The translations under genes and the position numbers were made by a program. Below the pieces are notes generated by a model, which was not told where the DNA came from, did no database searches, and saw only the letters and a list, made by a program, of their open reading frames with translations. Of a stretch of 64,000 nt of DNA, positions 1-7,974 are shown one piece after another; position 1 is the stretch's first letter, and every line of letters starts with the position of its first letter. Where the stretch lies: NCBI GenBank assembly GCA_963721405.1, contig CAVRJA010000003.1:434001-498000 (forward strand), in the 5' to 3' direction. This DNA comes from JAFNAG01 sp963721405 (GTDB taxonomy: Bacteria; Acidobacteriota; UBA6911).

Positions 1-696
1 GCATTGAACCGGGGCTGTGACAACGATGCATCCACAAAGTCGGCGAGCGGCTTTTCATTGACGATCGGAACGGCAGGATTGATTTCCCGCACACGCCACC
101 GTGGTATAGAGATCTATACGATCGATCCTGACCGGAAACTGGAATCCGGCAGGCATCACGCCGACAACAACAAAGGAAACGCGGTTCAGATAGATTGTTT
201 TCCCCAGAATATCCGGGTCGGCGCCAAAGACCGATCGCCAGGCTGCGTCACCGATCACGACGGGTCGCAGGCTCGAAGCATCGTCGGCGGGCGCGAGTGT
301 GCGGCCTCGGGCGGCACGGGCTTCGAGCACCGTGAACAGCGAGCCCGACGACACCGTCGCCCGAAGTGACGCGGCATCGCCGGCGCCGGTGACCGTATAG
401 CGCTTGGTGCGGTACCCCGCCATACCGGTGAAAGAACGGAGGGTTCCAGACCAGTCCGATAGCGTCGGGTAAGATGTGGCTCCGCGCAAATACACCAGAC
501 GGTCCGGATCAGGAAAGGAGAGAGGATGCCACAAAGCGCTGTTCAGAACGAAGAACATGGCGGCGGCAAAGCCCATGCCCACAGCCAGAGTTGCGATGGC
601 AAGGATCGAGAAGGAGGCGTTCCGGCACAGCATCCTTGCCGCCTGGCGGACATCCTGCGGGAAGCCTGAAACCCAAAGAGCTGCGCGAGTAAACAA
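1..696 (-). pseudogene. ADOP-type ABC permease with internal deletion and frame change (runs off left edge)
   Basis: The first ~190 residues match the N-terminal half of the large acidobacterial ADOP permeases (MacB/FtsX-like, usually about 800 residues): a first membrane helix near residues 28-50, then the periplasmic region ending FQFPVRIDRIDLYTT. That frame stops at 55-57. From about position 90 leftward another frame of the same strand reads VREINPAVPIVNEKPLADF followed by VDASLSQPRFN, which resembles the segment just before the C-terminal permease domain of this family. About 450 residues, including the central FtsX domain, are therefore missing and the reading frame changes at the junction. 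The likely result is a dead copy. An assembly error at the junction is the alternative. The start has an ATG at 694-696. Confidence 0.72.
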
Positions 697-774
697 GGGG
701 CCGTATCTCCAATTTCCAATTTTGGGGCTGCAGAGTTACTTCCCAAATCGGGACTTTTCGGGACAACAACGGCT

Positions 775-1266
775 TTATGCTGGATCGATCCGGTACACTG
801 GATAACGCTTCGCAATTGCCGCAAAATCGGACAGCGGCGCGCCGACGGTGAGCGGGAAGTGCCGGCGGCCGCTCATCGCGATGCGCACGTACTCGCGGAG
901 GACCGGGGCCCTCTCGTCCGGCGGCACCGCTACGAGACGGACGCGTCGCCGGCGACCCTGACGGATTACGGCGTCGCCATGCGCGGCCTCTACGTTCTTC
1001 ACCCAACCAGACCCCGGGCCGAGCATCGATACGAGGTATTGTCTGCCCTCCACCGTGGCGATCACCACTGGGCCCGATCGTCTGCGGCCGGATGTGCGGC
1101 CACGGACTTCAAGGGCAGCCTGGAACCTCGGCGGAAGCCCGATGCCTGACCACCAGCACGCAAACCGGTTGACCGCCCGGCCAAGGCGCGTCGGGCGCCA
1201 ATCGCGGTATAGGAGCCGCATGATTGCGCTCCGATCAGCCGGATCGGTAGGCCTTGAGCTGCTCAT
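775..1266 (-). CDS. Deazaflavin/F420-dependent nitroreductase-like protein (DUF385 family)
   Basis: A 163-residue protein of the small split beta-barrel family that includes mycobacterial Ddn and F420H2-dependent quinone reductases. The family hallmark is visible: LEVRGRTSGRRRSGPVV followed by a short strand pair and the W-V-K-N-V-E-A segment (normally W..NL.A.P). Length is normal for the family. The ATG at 1266 has a purine-rich GAAGGGG about 10 bases upstream. It is divergent from the PadR regulator gene, and the ~110-bp gap between them would carry both promoters. Substrate cannot be told from sequence, and whether it uses F420 or FMN/heme is unknown. Confidence 0.75.
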   Translation of the reverse strand: MSSSRPTDPADRSAIMRLLYRDWRPTRLGRAVNRFACWWSGIGLPPRFQAALEVRGRTSGRRRSGPVVIATVEGRQYLVSMLGPGSGWVKNVEAAHGDAVIRQGRRRRVRLVAVPPDERAPVLREYVRIAMSGRRHFPLTVGAPLSDFAAIAKRYPVYRIDPA

Positions 1267-1340
1267 CCATTCCGTTCCCCTTCACTGCTGAGTATAAACG
1301 GAATCAGGTGCAGTGCATCTGATTTCGCAGCATTTGGCGA

Positions 1341-1369
1341 TTGACATCGCATCGAGGAGATCCTAGCAT
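1341..1369 (+). promoter_or_regulatory. Sigma-70-type promoter of padR, apparently leaderless
   Basis: TTGACA at 1341-1346 and TAGCAT at 1364-1369 are separated by exactly 17 bp. The next in-frame ATG of the PadR gene is at 1377, seven bases after the -10 box, so transcription would begin at or beside the start codon. An upstream in-frame ATG at 1341 lies within the -35 box and is unlikely to be used. Confidence 0.6.
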
Positions 1370-1376
1370 AGGTAGC

Positions 1377-1727
1377 ATGTCTACTGTAGACAAACTAACT
1401 GAGAGGCTGGATCTCCTGCAGGGGACCCTCGAGGTTCTGATCCTGCGGAGCCTGCAGCCGGGGCCGAATCACGCTTATGGCATCGCCCGGTTTCTCAAGC
1501 GGCAATCGGATCATGAGTTTGTTGTCGACAACGGCTCACTCTACCCTGCTTTGCAGAGGCTGTTGCAGCGGGGCTGGATCACGGGGCAGTGGCAGACTTC
1601 GCCGAATGCCCGCCGGGCAAAGTACTACTGCCTCACCTCCGCAGGACGAAGGCAGCTGACGACTGCGACTTCCAAGTGGCGGCGATTCGCAGAAGCCATG
1701 GGGCGGGTTCTGGCCCCGGAAAATTAA
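1377..1727 (+). CDS. PadR-family transcriptional regulator
   Basis: A 116-residue winged-helix regulator of the short PadR type that habitually precedes ADOP permease genes in Acidobacteriota. The core reads LLQGTLEVLILRSL, then H-A-Y-G-I-A, then VDNGSLYPALQRL, the wing region and K-Y-Y-C-L-T-S-A-G-R-R-Q-L, all PadR hallmarks. The start at 1377 is preferred over 1341 because homologues begin just before the L-L-Q-G-T-L helix and the promoter occupies 1341-1369. The permease gene follows after 4 bases, so the two are almost certainly co-transcribed. PadR probably represses the pair in response to an unknown ligand. Confidence 0.92.
   Translation: MSTVDKLTERLDLLQGTLEVLILRSLQPGPNHAYGIARFLKRQSDHEFVVDNGSLYPALQRLLQRGWITGQWQTSPNARRAKYYCLTSAGRRQLTTATSKWRRFAEAMGRVLAPEN
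1379..1391 (+). promoter_or_regulatory. Palindromic operator candidate at the padR start
   Basis: GTCTACTGTAGAC is a perfect 6-bp inverted repeat around one central base. It overlaps the start codon and the predicted transcription start. PadR regulators commonly bind such dyads in their own promoters, so autoregulation is the simplest reading. This is inference from position and symmetry. Confidence 0.5.
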
Positions 1728-1731
1728 GACG

Positions 1732-4476
1732 ATGTGGATTTGGTGTGCCAAGCTGGCGAGGACGCTGACGGGACGCAGAGGGCTCGCCGATGATTTGCGC
1801 GAAGAGATCCATGCCCATCTGGAATTCGAGGTCCAGGAGAATCTCTCCCGGGGCATGGCGCCGGAGCAGGCGCGCAGGGCGGCGTTGCAGGATTTAGGCA
1901 ACCTGACCCTGATCCACGAGCGCGCCCGCGAGAGTTGGGCGTTTTACGCTCTGGAGACCTTTCTTCAGGATTTGCGCTATGGTCTGCGCATGCTCGCCAG
2001 GAGTCCCGGGCTTGCGGCCGCGGCCGTGCTGTCGCTTGCGCTCGGCATAGGCGCCAACACGGCATTGTTCAGTGTAATCAACGCCGTAATGCTGCGCATG
2101 CTGCCGGTGCGGCAGCCGGAACGGCTGATGCTGTTGAGTTGGTCGGCAAAAGCCTGGCCTGAGAAGGTCATGGATGATGTCGAAGGGAGCGTCGACAAGG
2201 ACAAACGCACCGGCATGACCGTCAGCTCTTCCTTTTCCTCCACCACCTACGAACACCTGGGCCGGAATAACAGCGTGTTCTCGGCCATGCTCGCCTCCTC
2301 CAGCAACGACAGCCGCGTCAACATAGGCCTCGGCGGCCGCGCCGAAGACGCAATGATGCAGGCTGTGTCGGGCAACTACTTCCAGGTGCTGGGAGTTCCC
2401 GCAATCGCGGGCCGCGCTTTATTGCCTGGTGACGAAAAGCCCGGCGCGCCGCCGGCCGCCGTGCTGTCACACTCTTGCTGGCAACGCAGGTTCGGCGGGG
2501 ACACATCCGTGTCCGGCAAAGTGATGGTGATCAACGGGGTGCCGGTAACCATCGTCGGAATCGTCGCGCGCGAATTCTCCGGCGTGGAACCGGGCCAGTC
2601 CCCGGACCTTTTCGTTCCCCTGAGCTTCCACGCGGATCAACAAAGGCGGGCCTACGGCCTTGATTTGTCTCCGCCCAGGGTGTGGTGGCTGACGATCATC
2701 GGACGGTTGAAACCCGGCGTGTCCGAACAGCAGGCCGGTTCGGAATTGAAGATCCTGTTCGACCGGAGCCTCGGCTTTAACGGCGGCTCTGTTGCATCGG
2801 ACACCATCAGGCCGGAACTGCAGCTCGCACCGGCGAGCCGCGGCCTCGGTGGCTTGCGCGATGCTTACTCCACTTCGCTCCTTTTGTTGATGGCGATGGT
2901 GGGCCTGGTGCTGCTCATCACCTGCGCAAACATCGCCGGCCTGCTGCTGGCAAGGGCAACGGCCCGGCAGAGGGAGATCTCAATCCGGCTCAGCCTGGGT
3001 GCTCCAAGGTTGAGAATCATACGCCAGATGCTGACGGAGAGTGTGCTGCTCGGCGTCCTGGGGGGAGCAATCGGGTTGCCGATTGCGAGTTGGATCAGCC
3101 GCCTGGTTGCGGCGCTGTTCGCCAGCGCGCCGGGCCAGCCGATCACGTTATCGGTTCGGCCGGATGCGACAGTGTTCGTTTTCACGGCCGTGATCTCGAT
3201 TGCCAGCGGGATCCTCTTTGGCCTGGCGCCCGCATTGCGCGCAAGCCGGATGGACGTTTACTCCGCGCTGAGGCAGACAAGAGGGATTTCCGGCCACTCC
3301 AGACAACGGTTCCTCTCGGGAAGAATCCTCGTTGGTGCACAAGTGGCCCTGTGCCTGCTCCTGCTGATCGGTTCCGGCTTGCTGGTTCAAACCCTGCAGC
3401 GTCTGCAGCGGGTCGACCTGGGATTCAATCGACAGCGTCTACTCCTGTTTGAGGTGCAGCCAGGGCTGAATGGCTACAAAACGGCACGCCTGGCCGCCTA
3501 CTACGACGACCTGCAGCGGCGCATCGGCGCCATCCACGGCGTGCGCTCCGTGGGGATGTCCGCGCGCGGACCGATCGGTGACGGTTGGTCCCAGGGTCTT
3601 GTGACAATCCCGGGATATACGCCTGCCGGGAAGGGTGTTCCCTTTTACCGGCACTGGGTGAGCCCCGGGTTTTTCGGGACGCTCGAGATTCCCCTGGTAA
3701 TGGGCAGGGTTCTCAACTACCAGGATTCACCGTCGGCGCCGCGGGTGGTGGTCGTGAACCAGAAGTTCGTTCGAAGTTACTTTCACGGACAAAATCCGAT
3801 CGGACGTCGTTTCGACGCCGGCAGTGTCAAAGCTGATATCATCGGTGTGGTTGGGGACGCCAAGTATGGGAGCCTGCGCGATGATGCTCCCCCAACGGCG
3901 TATTTTTCGTATCTCCAGTACCCGCGGGACTTCCCCGCTTCCATGACCTTTGAAGTTCGCACGGAGGGGGATCCTGGCACCGTCACCACCATGATTCAAA
4001 GCGCGGCGGCCGCGGCTGACAAGGACATCCCGCTGGTGAAAATGAGAGCCTTGGACGAGGTGATCGACCAGACGCTTTTCCTGGAGAAAACCTTCGCCTC
4101 TCTCAGCGCTTCGTTCGGATTTCTGGCTCTCCTCCTGGCATGTGTCGGACTTTATGGAACCATGTCCTACACGGTCTCACGGCGCACCAACGAGATTGGG
4201 ATCCGCCTCGCCCTCGGGGCGCAGCGCAGCGCGATTCTGCAAATGGTGCTGCGGGAAACGCTATGGATTGTCCTGGCCGGGATTGTCATTGGAATGCCTT
4301 TGGGGTGGCTTGGCACAACACTGCTGCGAAGCCAGCTCTTCGGGCTTTCGCCGCACGATCCGCGCACGATCCTGCTTGCCGTGGCTTCGATAATTGCGGT
4401 GACTCTCTTTGCCGGCTACCTGCCAGCCCGGCGGGCGTCACAGGTAGATCCCATCACGGCACTTCGATACGAGTGA
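1732..4476 (+). CDS. ADOP-type ABC permease (MacB/FtsX-like, acidobacterial duplicated permease)
   Basis: A 914-residue inner-membrane protein. Residues ~1-70 form the cytosolic prefix typical of PadR-linked ADOP proteins (E-E-I-H-A-H-L-E and the A-R-R-A-A-L-Q-D-L-G segment). A first helix follows at about residues 98-118, then a periplasmic MacB-core domain, a three-helix FtsX domain around residues 380-520, a second periplasmic region (from F-N-R-Q-R-L-L-L-F) and a C-terminal FtsX domain ending R-R-A-S-Q-V-D-P-I-T-A-L-R-Y-E. All expected parts are present, so this copy is intact, unlike the one at 1-696. No ATPase gene is adjacent. ADOP permeases usually lack one nearby. Role is probably export or mechanotransmission, and the substrate is unknown. 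Confidence 0.9.
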   Translation: MWIWCAKLARTLTGRRGLADDLREEIHAHLEFEVQENLSRGMAPEQARRAALQDLGNLTLIHERARESWAFYALETFLQDLRYGLRMLARSPGLAAAAVLSLALGIGANTALFSVINAVMLRMLPVRQPERLMLLSWSAKAWPEKVMDDVEGSVDKDKRTGMTVSSSFSSTTYEHLGRNNSVFSAMLASSSNDSRVNIGLGGRAEDAMMQAVSGNYFQVLGVPAIAGRALLPGDEKPGAPPAAVLSHSCWQRRFGGDTSVSGKVMVINGVPVTIVGIVAREFSGVEPGQSPDLFVPLSFHADQQRRAYGLDLSPPRVWWLTIIGRLKPGVSEQQAGSELKILFDRSLGFNGGSVASDTIRPELQLAPASRGLGGLRDAYSTSLLLLMAMVGLVLLITCANIAGLLLARATARQREISIRLSLGAPRLRIIRQMLTESVLLGVLGGAIGLPIASWISRLVAALFASAPGQPITLSVRPDATVFVFTAVISIASGILFGLAPALRASRMDVYSALRQTRGISGHSRQRFLSGRILVGAQVALCLLLLIGSGLLVQTLQRLQRVDLGFNRQRLLLFEVQPGLNGYKTARLAAYYDDLQRRIGAIHGVRSVGMSARGPIGDGWSQGLVTIPGYTPAGKGVPFYRHWVSPGFFGTLEIPLVMGRVLNYQDSPSAPRVVVVNQKFVRSYFHGQNPIGRRFDAGSVKADIIGVVGDAKYGSLRDDAPPTAYFSYLQYPRDFPASMTFEVRTEGDPGTVTTMIQSAAAAADKDIPLVKMRALDEVIDQTLFLEKTFASLSASFGFLALLLACVGLYGTMSYTVSRRTNEIGIRLALGAQRSAILQMVLRETLWIVLAGIVIGMPLGWLGTTLLRSQLFGLSPHDPRTILLAVASIIAVTLFAGYLPARRASQVDPITALRYE

Positions 4477-4529
4477 CTCGTGTCCCTGCGGTTGTGATCA
4501 GAACCCAAGCTGAATAACCAAAGCCGGAT

Positions 4530-4997
4530 TCAAGCGATCTCGATGATCTGACCGCCACTGATCTCCGCCAGCCGGGATAGGGAAATGGGAAAGACGGCAT
4601 TGCTGCTCCCCGCCGCAGCCCACACCGTGTCGAAGCGTTCCAGAGACTTGTCGATGAACACCGGGAGACGAATGTCGTGCCCGATGGGAGGCACTCCGCT
4701 GACCTCATAACCGGCTATCGTCCGGACGGTCTCGGGATCGGCCAGGCCGATCTTCTTTTTGCCGACGCCGAAGTGCGCGGCCAGCCTGCGCTGATCCGCC
4801 ATGCGGTCGCCTGCCACCAACACGAGAACCGGTGTCCCGCTAACCAGAAAGAGCAGCGATTTTACGATGGCGCCCAATTCACATCCCGCAGCGGACGCAG
4901 CCTGTCGGGCTGTTGCGGTACTGGTGTCGAATTCGACGACCTGGATATTCGCCCCCAGCGCATCGAGAGCGGCCTGGACTTTCTCCGATGGTTTCAT
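4530..4997 (-). CDS. YbaK/EbsC-type aminoacyl-tRNA deacylase
   Basis: A 155-residue YbaK/ProX-fold protein. These enzymes hydrolyse mischarged tRNAs in trans, for example Cys-tRNA-Pro or Ala-tRNA-Pro. Conserved features are A-I-V-K-S-L-L-F, G-D-R-M-A-D and the GVPPIGH segment that lines the active site, with the expected lysine in the I-V-K-S motif. The ATG at 4995-4997 has AAGG about 14 bases upstream and fits the family length. A longer start at 5027 lacks a ribosome site. The gene stands alone, convergent with the ADOP permease. Confidence 0.85.
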   Translation of the reverse strand: MKPSEKVQAALDALGANIQVVEFDTSTATARQAASAAGCELGAIVKSLLFLVSGTPVLVLVAGDRMADQRRLAAHFGVGKKKIGLADPETVRTIAGYEVSGVPPIGHDIRLPVFIDKSLERFDTVWAAAGSSNAVFPISLSRLAEISGGQIIEIA

Positions 4998-5648
4998 GAT
5001 AGTGATACTACCTTGGAAATGGTCCATTCACCAGCCGCACAGACTCTGCCACCGGTCTGAAAATCATGGATCGCGGGAACCATTTGCAGCATTTCCAGGC
5101 GTGCGCCAGCAGCAGACTGTGTTCCGAGCGCTTGAGCCGGTATTGTGCATACACGACCCGCCTACTGAGATCGAAGATGTCATCTTCCGGGTAGAGGCTG
5201 GGTGGTTGAGGCGTCCCCGGAAGAAATGAAGGGCTGAAGCAGCCCTGTAGCAAACTGCATCTGCAGGGCTGCGCTTCAGAGCCGTGCGCGTCAGCAAACG
5301 GTTGGTTTTGCGCTTCTTCATTCGGCTGGGCCTCAGCGTTTATCACCCGCTCACTGACGATCGCGGCGCTGAAGGGAGGCGGGCAGCTTGTCACTGACCT
5401 GGCCGACACCAGCTTAGGTCCCCTACCTCGATACCTACAGGCCCTGCAATCGCCACAAGCAAAGATTCTTCGAAAATCCCACTGTGCTACGATAGAATCT
5501 CATTACTGCGGATAGATCCAGGATGGTGAGATAGGCGTTCGTCCTTATAGATTCTCGCAGGTAAGGATCGCACATCTTATTCAATCGACATTCCACATGA
5601 GAAGACAAGCGGTAGAAGTATCAGAGGAAACCTCTCGAGAGGAACACC
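4998..5648. other. Intergenic region, about 650 bp, one large hairpin
   Basis: No convincing gene is visible. Open frames here show no recognisable domain, codon pattern or ribosome site. The notable structure is the inverted repeat listed at 5234-5279. The ~170 bases before the next gene are more AT-rich and probably hold its promoter, but no clear -35/-10 pair could be chosen. Confidence 0.5.
5234..5279. repeat. Inverted repeat, 14-bp stem with 2-nt bulge
   Basis: CTGAAGCAGCCCTG at 5234-5247 pairs with CAGGGCTGCGCTTCAG at 5264-5279 around a 16-base loop. GGGCTGAAGCAGCCC at 5231-5245 could form an alternative smaller hairpin. No T-tract follows on either side and no gene ends here, so it resembles a REP-type palindrome more than a terminator. 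Confidence 0.6.
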
Positions 5649-6563
5649 ATGAGTCATTTTCGGATACTAATGTGCTGTGTCGCACTCCTGAGCTCGATCT
5701 GCGGTTGCGCGAGCCAATCCGCGCCTGATACCCGCGCCGGCGATGAGCAGCTGATCCGGGATATGGAAACCATGGCGTCGGAAGCAGTCACTGCAAGGGA
5801 CCTTGGTCACCTGGTCTCCTTGTACGCAGATAATGCTTCCCTGTTTTATGCTGACCACCCTATAGTGGCCGGAAAGGATGCAATCCGGGAAACATGGAAG
5901 GCCATCTTTGCCAGGCCGGGGTTCGCGATGGGCATCGAGCTGCTGAAAGTCGAGATTTCGAGAAACGGCGATTTAGCCTTCGCCCATGGCGCCTACACAA
6001 TGACAATGAACGGTGCCACGGGCAGGCCGGTAACGGACAAGGGAGAGTATGCCGTCGTATATAAGAGACAGGCGGACGGCAAGTGGAAGATCGTCGCTGA
6101 TAACGGCAATTCCGATTTTCGCGCCCACTCACTCCCCAAATCCCCGGATAGACGGCAACAACCACCCTCCCCGGCTGCGCCCCTCATCGGACTGGCAAGC
6201 CTTTTCAGCAGCCTATGGTTCCTCTTCGGCATGCCGGTGGTTTTGGCAGTTTTTGCCTGGAAATACTTTAAGAGCCGCAAATTGTCGACAGGTCTTCTGG
6301 TTTCGGCCGTCATGCTCACCGTCTTCTTCGCGGTCGCCGTACTGCTCTGGAGGCACTTTGCCACAAATTACTGGAATCTGTCCTTCCTGATCGCACTGGA
6401 TGCAGCGGTGGACGCGGCAAGGTATGGCCATCCTGTCGAGCACACAGCCGAAGTCCTGTTGGCTAATCTCCTGATTTTCTCAACTCTTTCATCGGCTGCT
6501 GCCGGGGCGATGACCGGCGGAGTCCGGCATCTATGGAGCAGGCACCGGCGTCCGGCCGTGTAA
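5649..6563 (+). CDS. DUF4440/SnoaL-like lipoprotein with C-terminal membrane region
   Basis: A 304-residue protein. A signal sequence ends near S-I-C-G-C, an imperfect lipobox with the probable lipidated Cys at residue 22. Residues ~32-160 form an NTF2-like DUF4440 domain: R-D-L-G-H-L-V-S-L-Y-A-D-N-A, then the paired strands ending K-R-Q-A-D-G-K-W-K-I-V-A-D-N. A Pro-rich linker leads to at least two hydrophobic helices (about residues 180-205 and 215-237) and probably a third near 270-290. DUF4440 followed by membrane helices is unusual. Most DUF4440 proteins end after the cone-shaped domain. Function is unknown, and DUF4440 proteins are often ligand-binding or steroid-isomerase-like. RBS GAGAGGAAC lies just upstream. 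Confidence 0.7.
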   Translation: MSHFRILMCCVALLSSICGCASQSAPDTRAGDEQLIRDMETMASEAVTARDLGHLVSLYADNASLFYADHPIVAGKDAIRETWKAIFARPGFAMGIELLKVEISRNGDLAFAHGAYTMTMNGATGRPVTDKGEYAVVYKRQADGKWKIVADNGNSDFRAHSLPKSPDRRQQPPSPAAPLIGLASLFSSLWFLFGMPVVLAVFAWKYFKSRKLSTGLLVSAVMLTVFFAVAVLLWRHFATNYWNLSFLIALDAAVDAARYGHPVEHTAEVLLANLLIFSTLSSAAAGAMTGGVRHLWSRHRRPAV

Positions 6564-6668
6564 AGCAGGCCGCTCCATCAAAAGCGCAATGGCACCACTC
6601 GCAGGAGAATTGTGCTCCAAAAAGAGCAGCTTATTTCGACTGTTCCCCACGCATGCTATGATTCCAAC

Positions 6669-7580
6669 ATGAATACCATCGACAACGCTCCGCTGATCGC
6701 CGTCGCCATGCTGGCTGCCCGTGCCGACGGGTCCGTGGACAACGCCGAGCAGCGCGCCATTGATGCGGTCGTTGCCCGCACCGAGGATCCAGATGTAATC
6801 CGCCTCGCGCAACAGGCAGCCGCCGGGCAATTGCTCCTCGTTGACTTGGTCTCTCGCCTGTCGGATGACGACGCGCGGCGCGCGGCGTACGAAGGTGCGC
6901 TGGCGGTCATCAACGCCGACGGCTCGGCCAACGCGTCAGAGCAGGCGTTCCTCTGCGAGCTGCGCGCGGCACTGGGTTTCAGCGACGCCGACGTTGCCGA
7001 TGCGACCCGCATCGCCGGTGCTCTGTCGGAAGCGCCCGTCGCCGCGGTGCGCACCGGCAAGCCGCCTGCTGGGCCGGTGGACGAGTTCATCCTCCAGCAG
7101 GCCATCCTCACGGGAGCGATCGAGGTCCTGCCGGACCGGCTGGCCAACATCGCCGTGCTGCCACTCCAGTTGCGCATGGTGTACCAGATTGGCCAGCGCC
7201 ACGGACAGAAGCTGGACATCAACCAGGTCAAAGATCTCGCCGCCACCTTGGGGCTTGGCGCCGCGGCGCAGAGTCTGGAGAGCGTGGCGATGAGACTGAT
7301 CGGCGGACTGGCGGGCGGTCTGCTGGGTGGGATGGTAGGTGGGGTAACCAGGATCGCCACCGGCGCCGTCATCACGTTCTCGGCGACCTATGCCCTGGGC
7401 CACGTGGCAGAGCAGTATTACGCTCAAGGGCGCCGGCTCAACGTCACTGATTTGCGGGCGCTGTTCGTCCAGTTCCAGGACGAAGCGAAAACAATCTACC
7501 CGCGGGTGCAGGAACAGATCCGGGGGCGGGCCAGCACCCTCAACCTGCAGAGCCTGCTGCAGGGCCTGAACAAGGCCTGA
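6669..7580 (+). CDS. TerB-like and DUF697 domain protein
   Basis: A 303-residue protein. Residues ~5-125 form a TerB-like helical domain with two acidic metal-site motifs, A-R-A-D-G-S-V-D-N-A-E and I-N-A-D-G-S-A-N-A-S-E, spaced as in TerB/DjlA. Residues ~150-245 match DUF697 (A-I-L-T-G-A-I-E-V-L-P, then Y-Q-I-G-Q-R-H-G), with a Gly-rich hydrophobic stretch around residues 210-240 that probably inserts in a membrane. The ATG at 6669 is chosen because the TerB helix starts directly after it. The same frame stays open upstream to a TTG-like start but shows no homology. TerB-type proteins are linked to stress and metal sensing. The exact role is unknown. Confidence 0.78.
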   Translation: MNTIDNAPLIAVAMLAARADGSVDNAEQRAIDAVVARTEDPDVIRLAQQAAAGQLLLVDLVSRLSDDDARRAAYEGALAVINADGSANASEQAFLCELRAALGFSDADVADATRIAGALSEAPVAAVRTGKPPAGPVDEFILQQAILTGAIEVLPDRLANIAVLPLQLRMVYQIGQRHGQKLDINQVKDLAATLGLGAAAQSLESVAMRLIGGLAGGLLGGMVGGVTRIATGAVITFSATYALGHVAEQYYAQGRRLNVTDLRALFVQFQDEAKTIYPRVQEQIRGRASTLNLQSLLQGLNKA

Positions 7581-7974
7581 GTCCAGTCGCCGCGCTTCCC
7601 AGGCGCAGAGTGCAGCCCCACGGCCCGCCGAACGTGGTCGTAGCCAGCGCGCGGGTGAGGAGCACCGCTCCCACCACCGACTCGGCGGGACCGACAGATG
7701 TTTCGGCTTGTTTGAAAAGGCCGTCGACGATCGCGATTTCAGTCTAATCTGGATCGTAGTCCATCCTTCCCTCGATCCCCTCCTCTTCCACCCGCGCTAC
7801 CATGCGGCGGTGCGAAAGTTAACCATCTTGCAGCCTTCGCGGTTTTTCGGGTGCCCGAACTCCCCACAAGTGCTGCTGATTAAGCTAGCCGGATCTTCGC
7901 CAGCCGATTATAATGACGGCAATTTCGGGTGCTTCTGATTGCAGTGCGCGACTGTCCGCCTGGATGTCTTATCC
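7581..7974. other. Intergenic region, about 390 bp, containing a kinase/TPR remnant
   Basis: Apart from the fragment at 7708-7824 no gene is seen. The stretch looks like decayed coding sequence rather than a designed regulatory region. Confidence 0.45.
7708..7824 (+). pseudogene. C-terminal fragment of a TPR/kinase-type protein
   Basis: The frame reads F-E-K-A-V-D-D-R-D-F-S-L-I-W-I then H-P-S-L-D-P-L-L-F-H-P-R-Y and A-A-V-R-K-L. This is the stereotyped end of acidobacterial Ser/Thr kinase-TPR and winged-helix-TPR proteins (normally Dxx-D-P-L-R-x-D-P-R-F-x-x-L-L-R-R). No upstream part remains. The intact gene of this class immediately downstream suggests a former tandem pair of which one copy decayed. 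Confidence 0.45.

Noticed and set aside
5008..5409. Minus-strand 133-codon frame upstream of the YbaK-type gene
   Set aside because: No recognisable domain, poor ribosome site and it overlaps a strong palindrome. Treated as non-coding.
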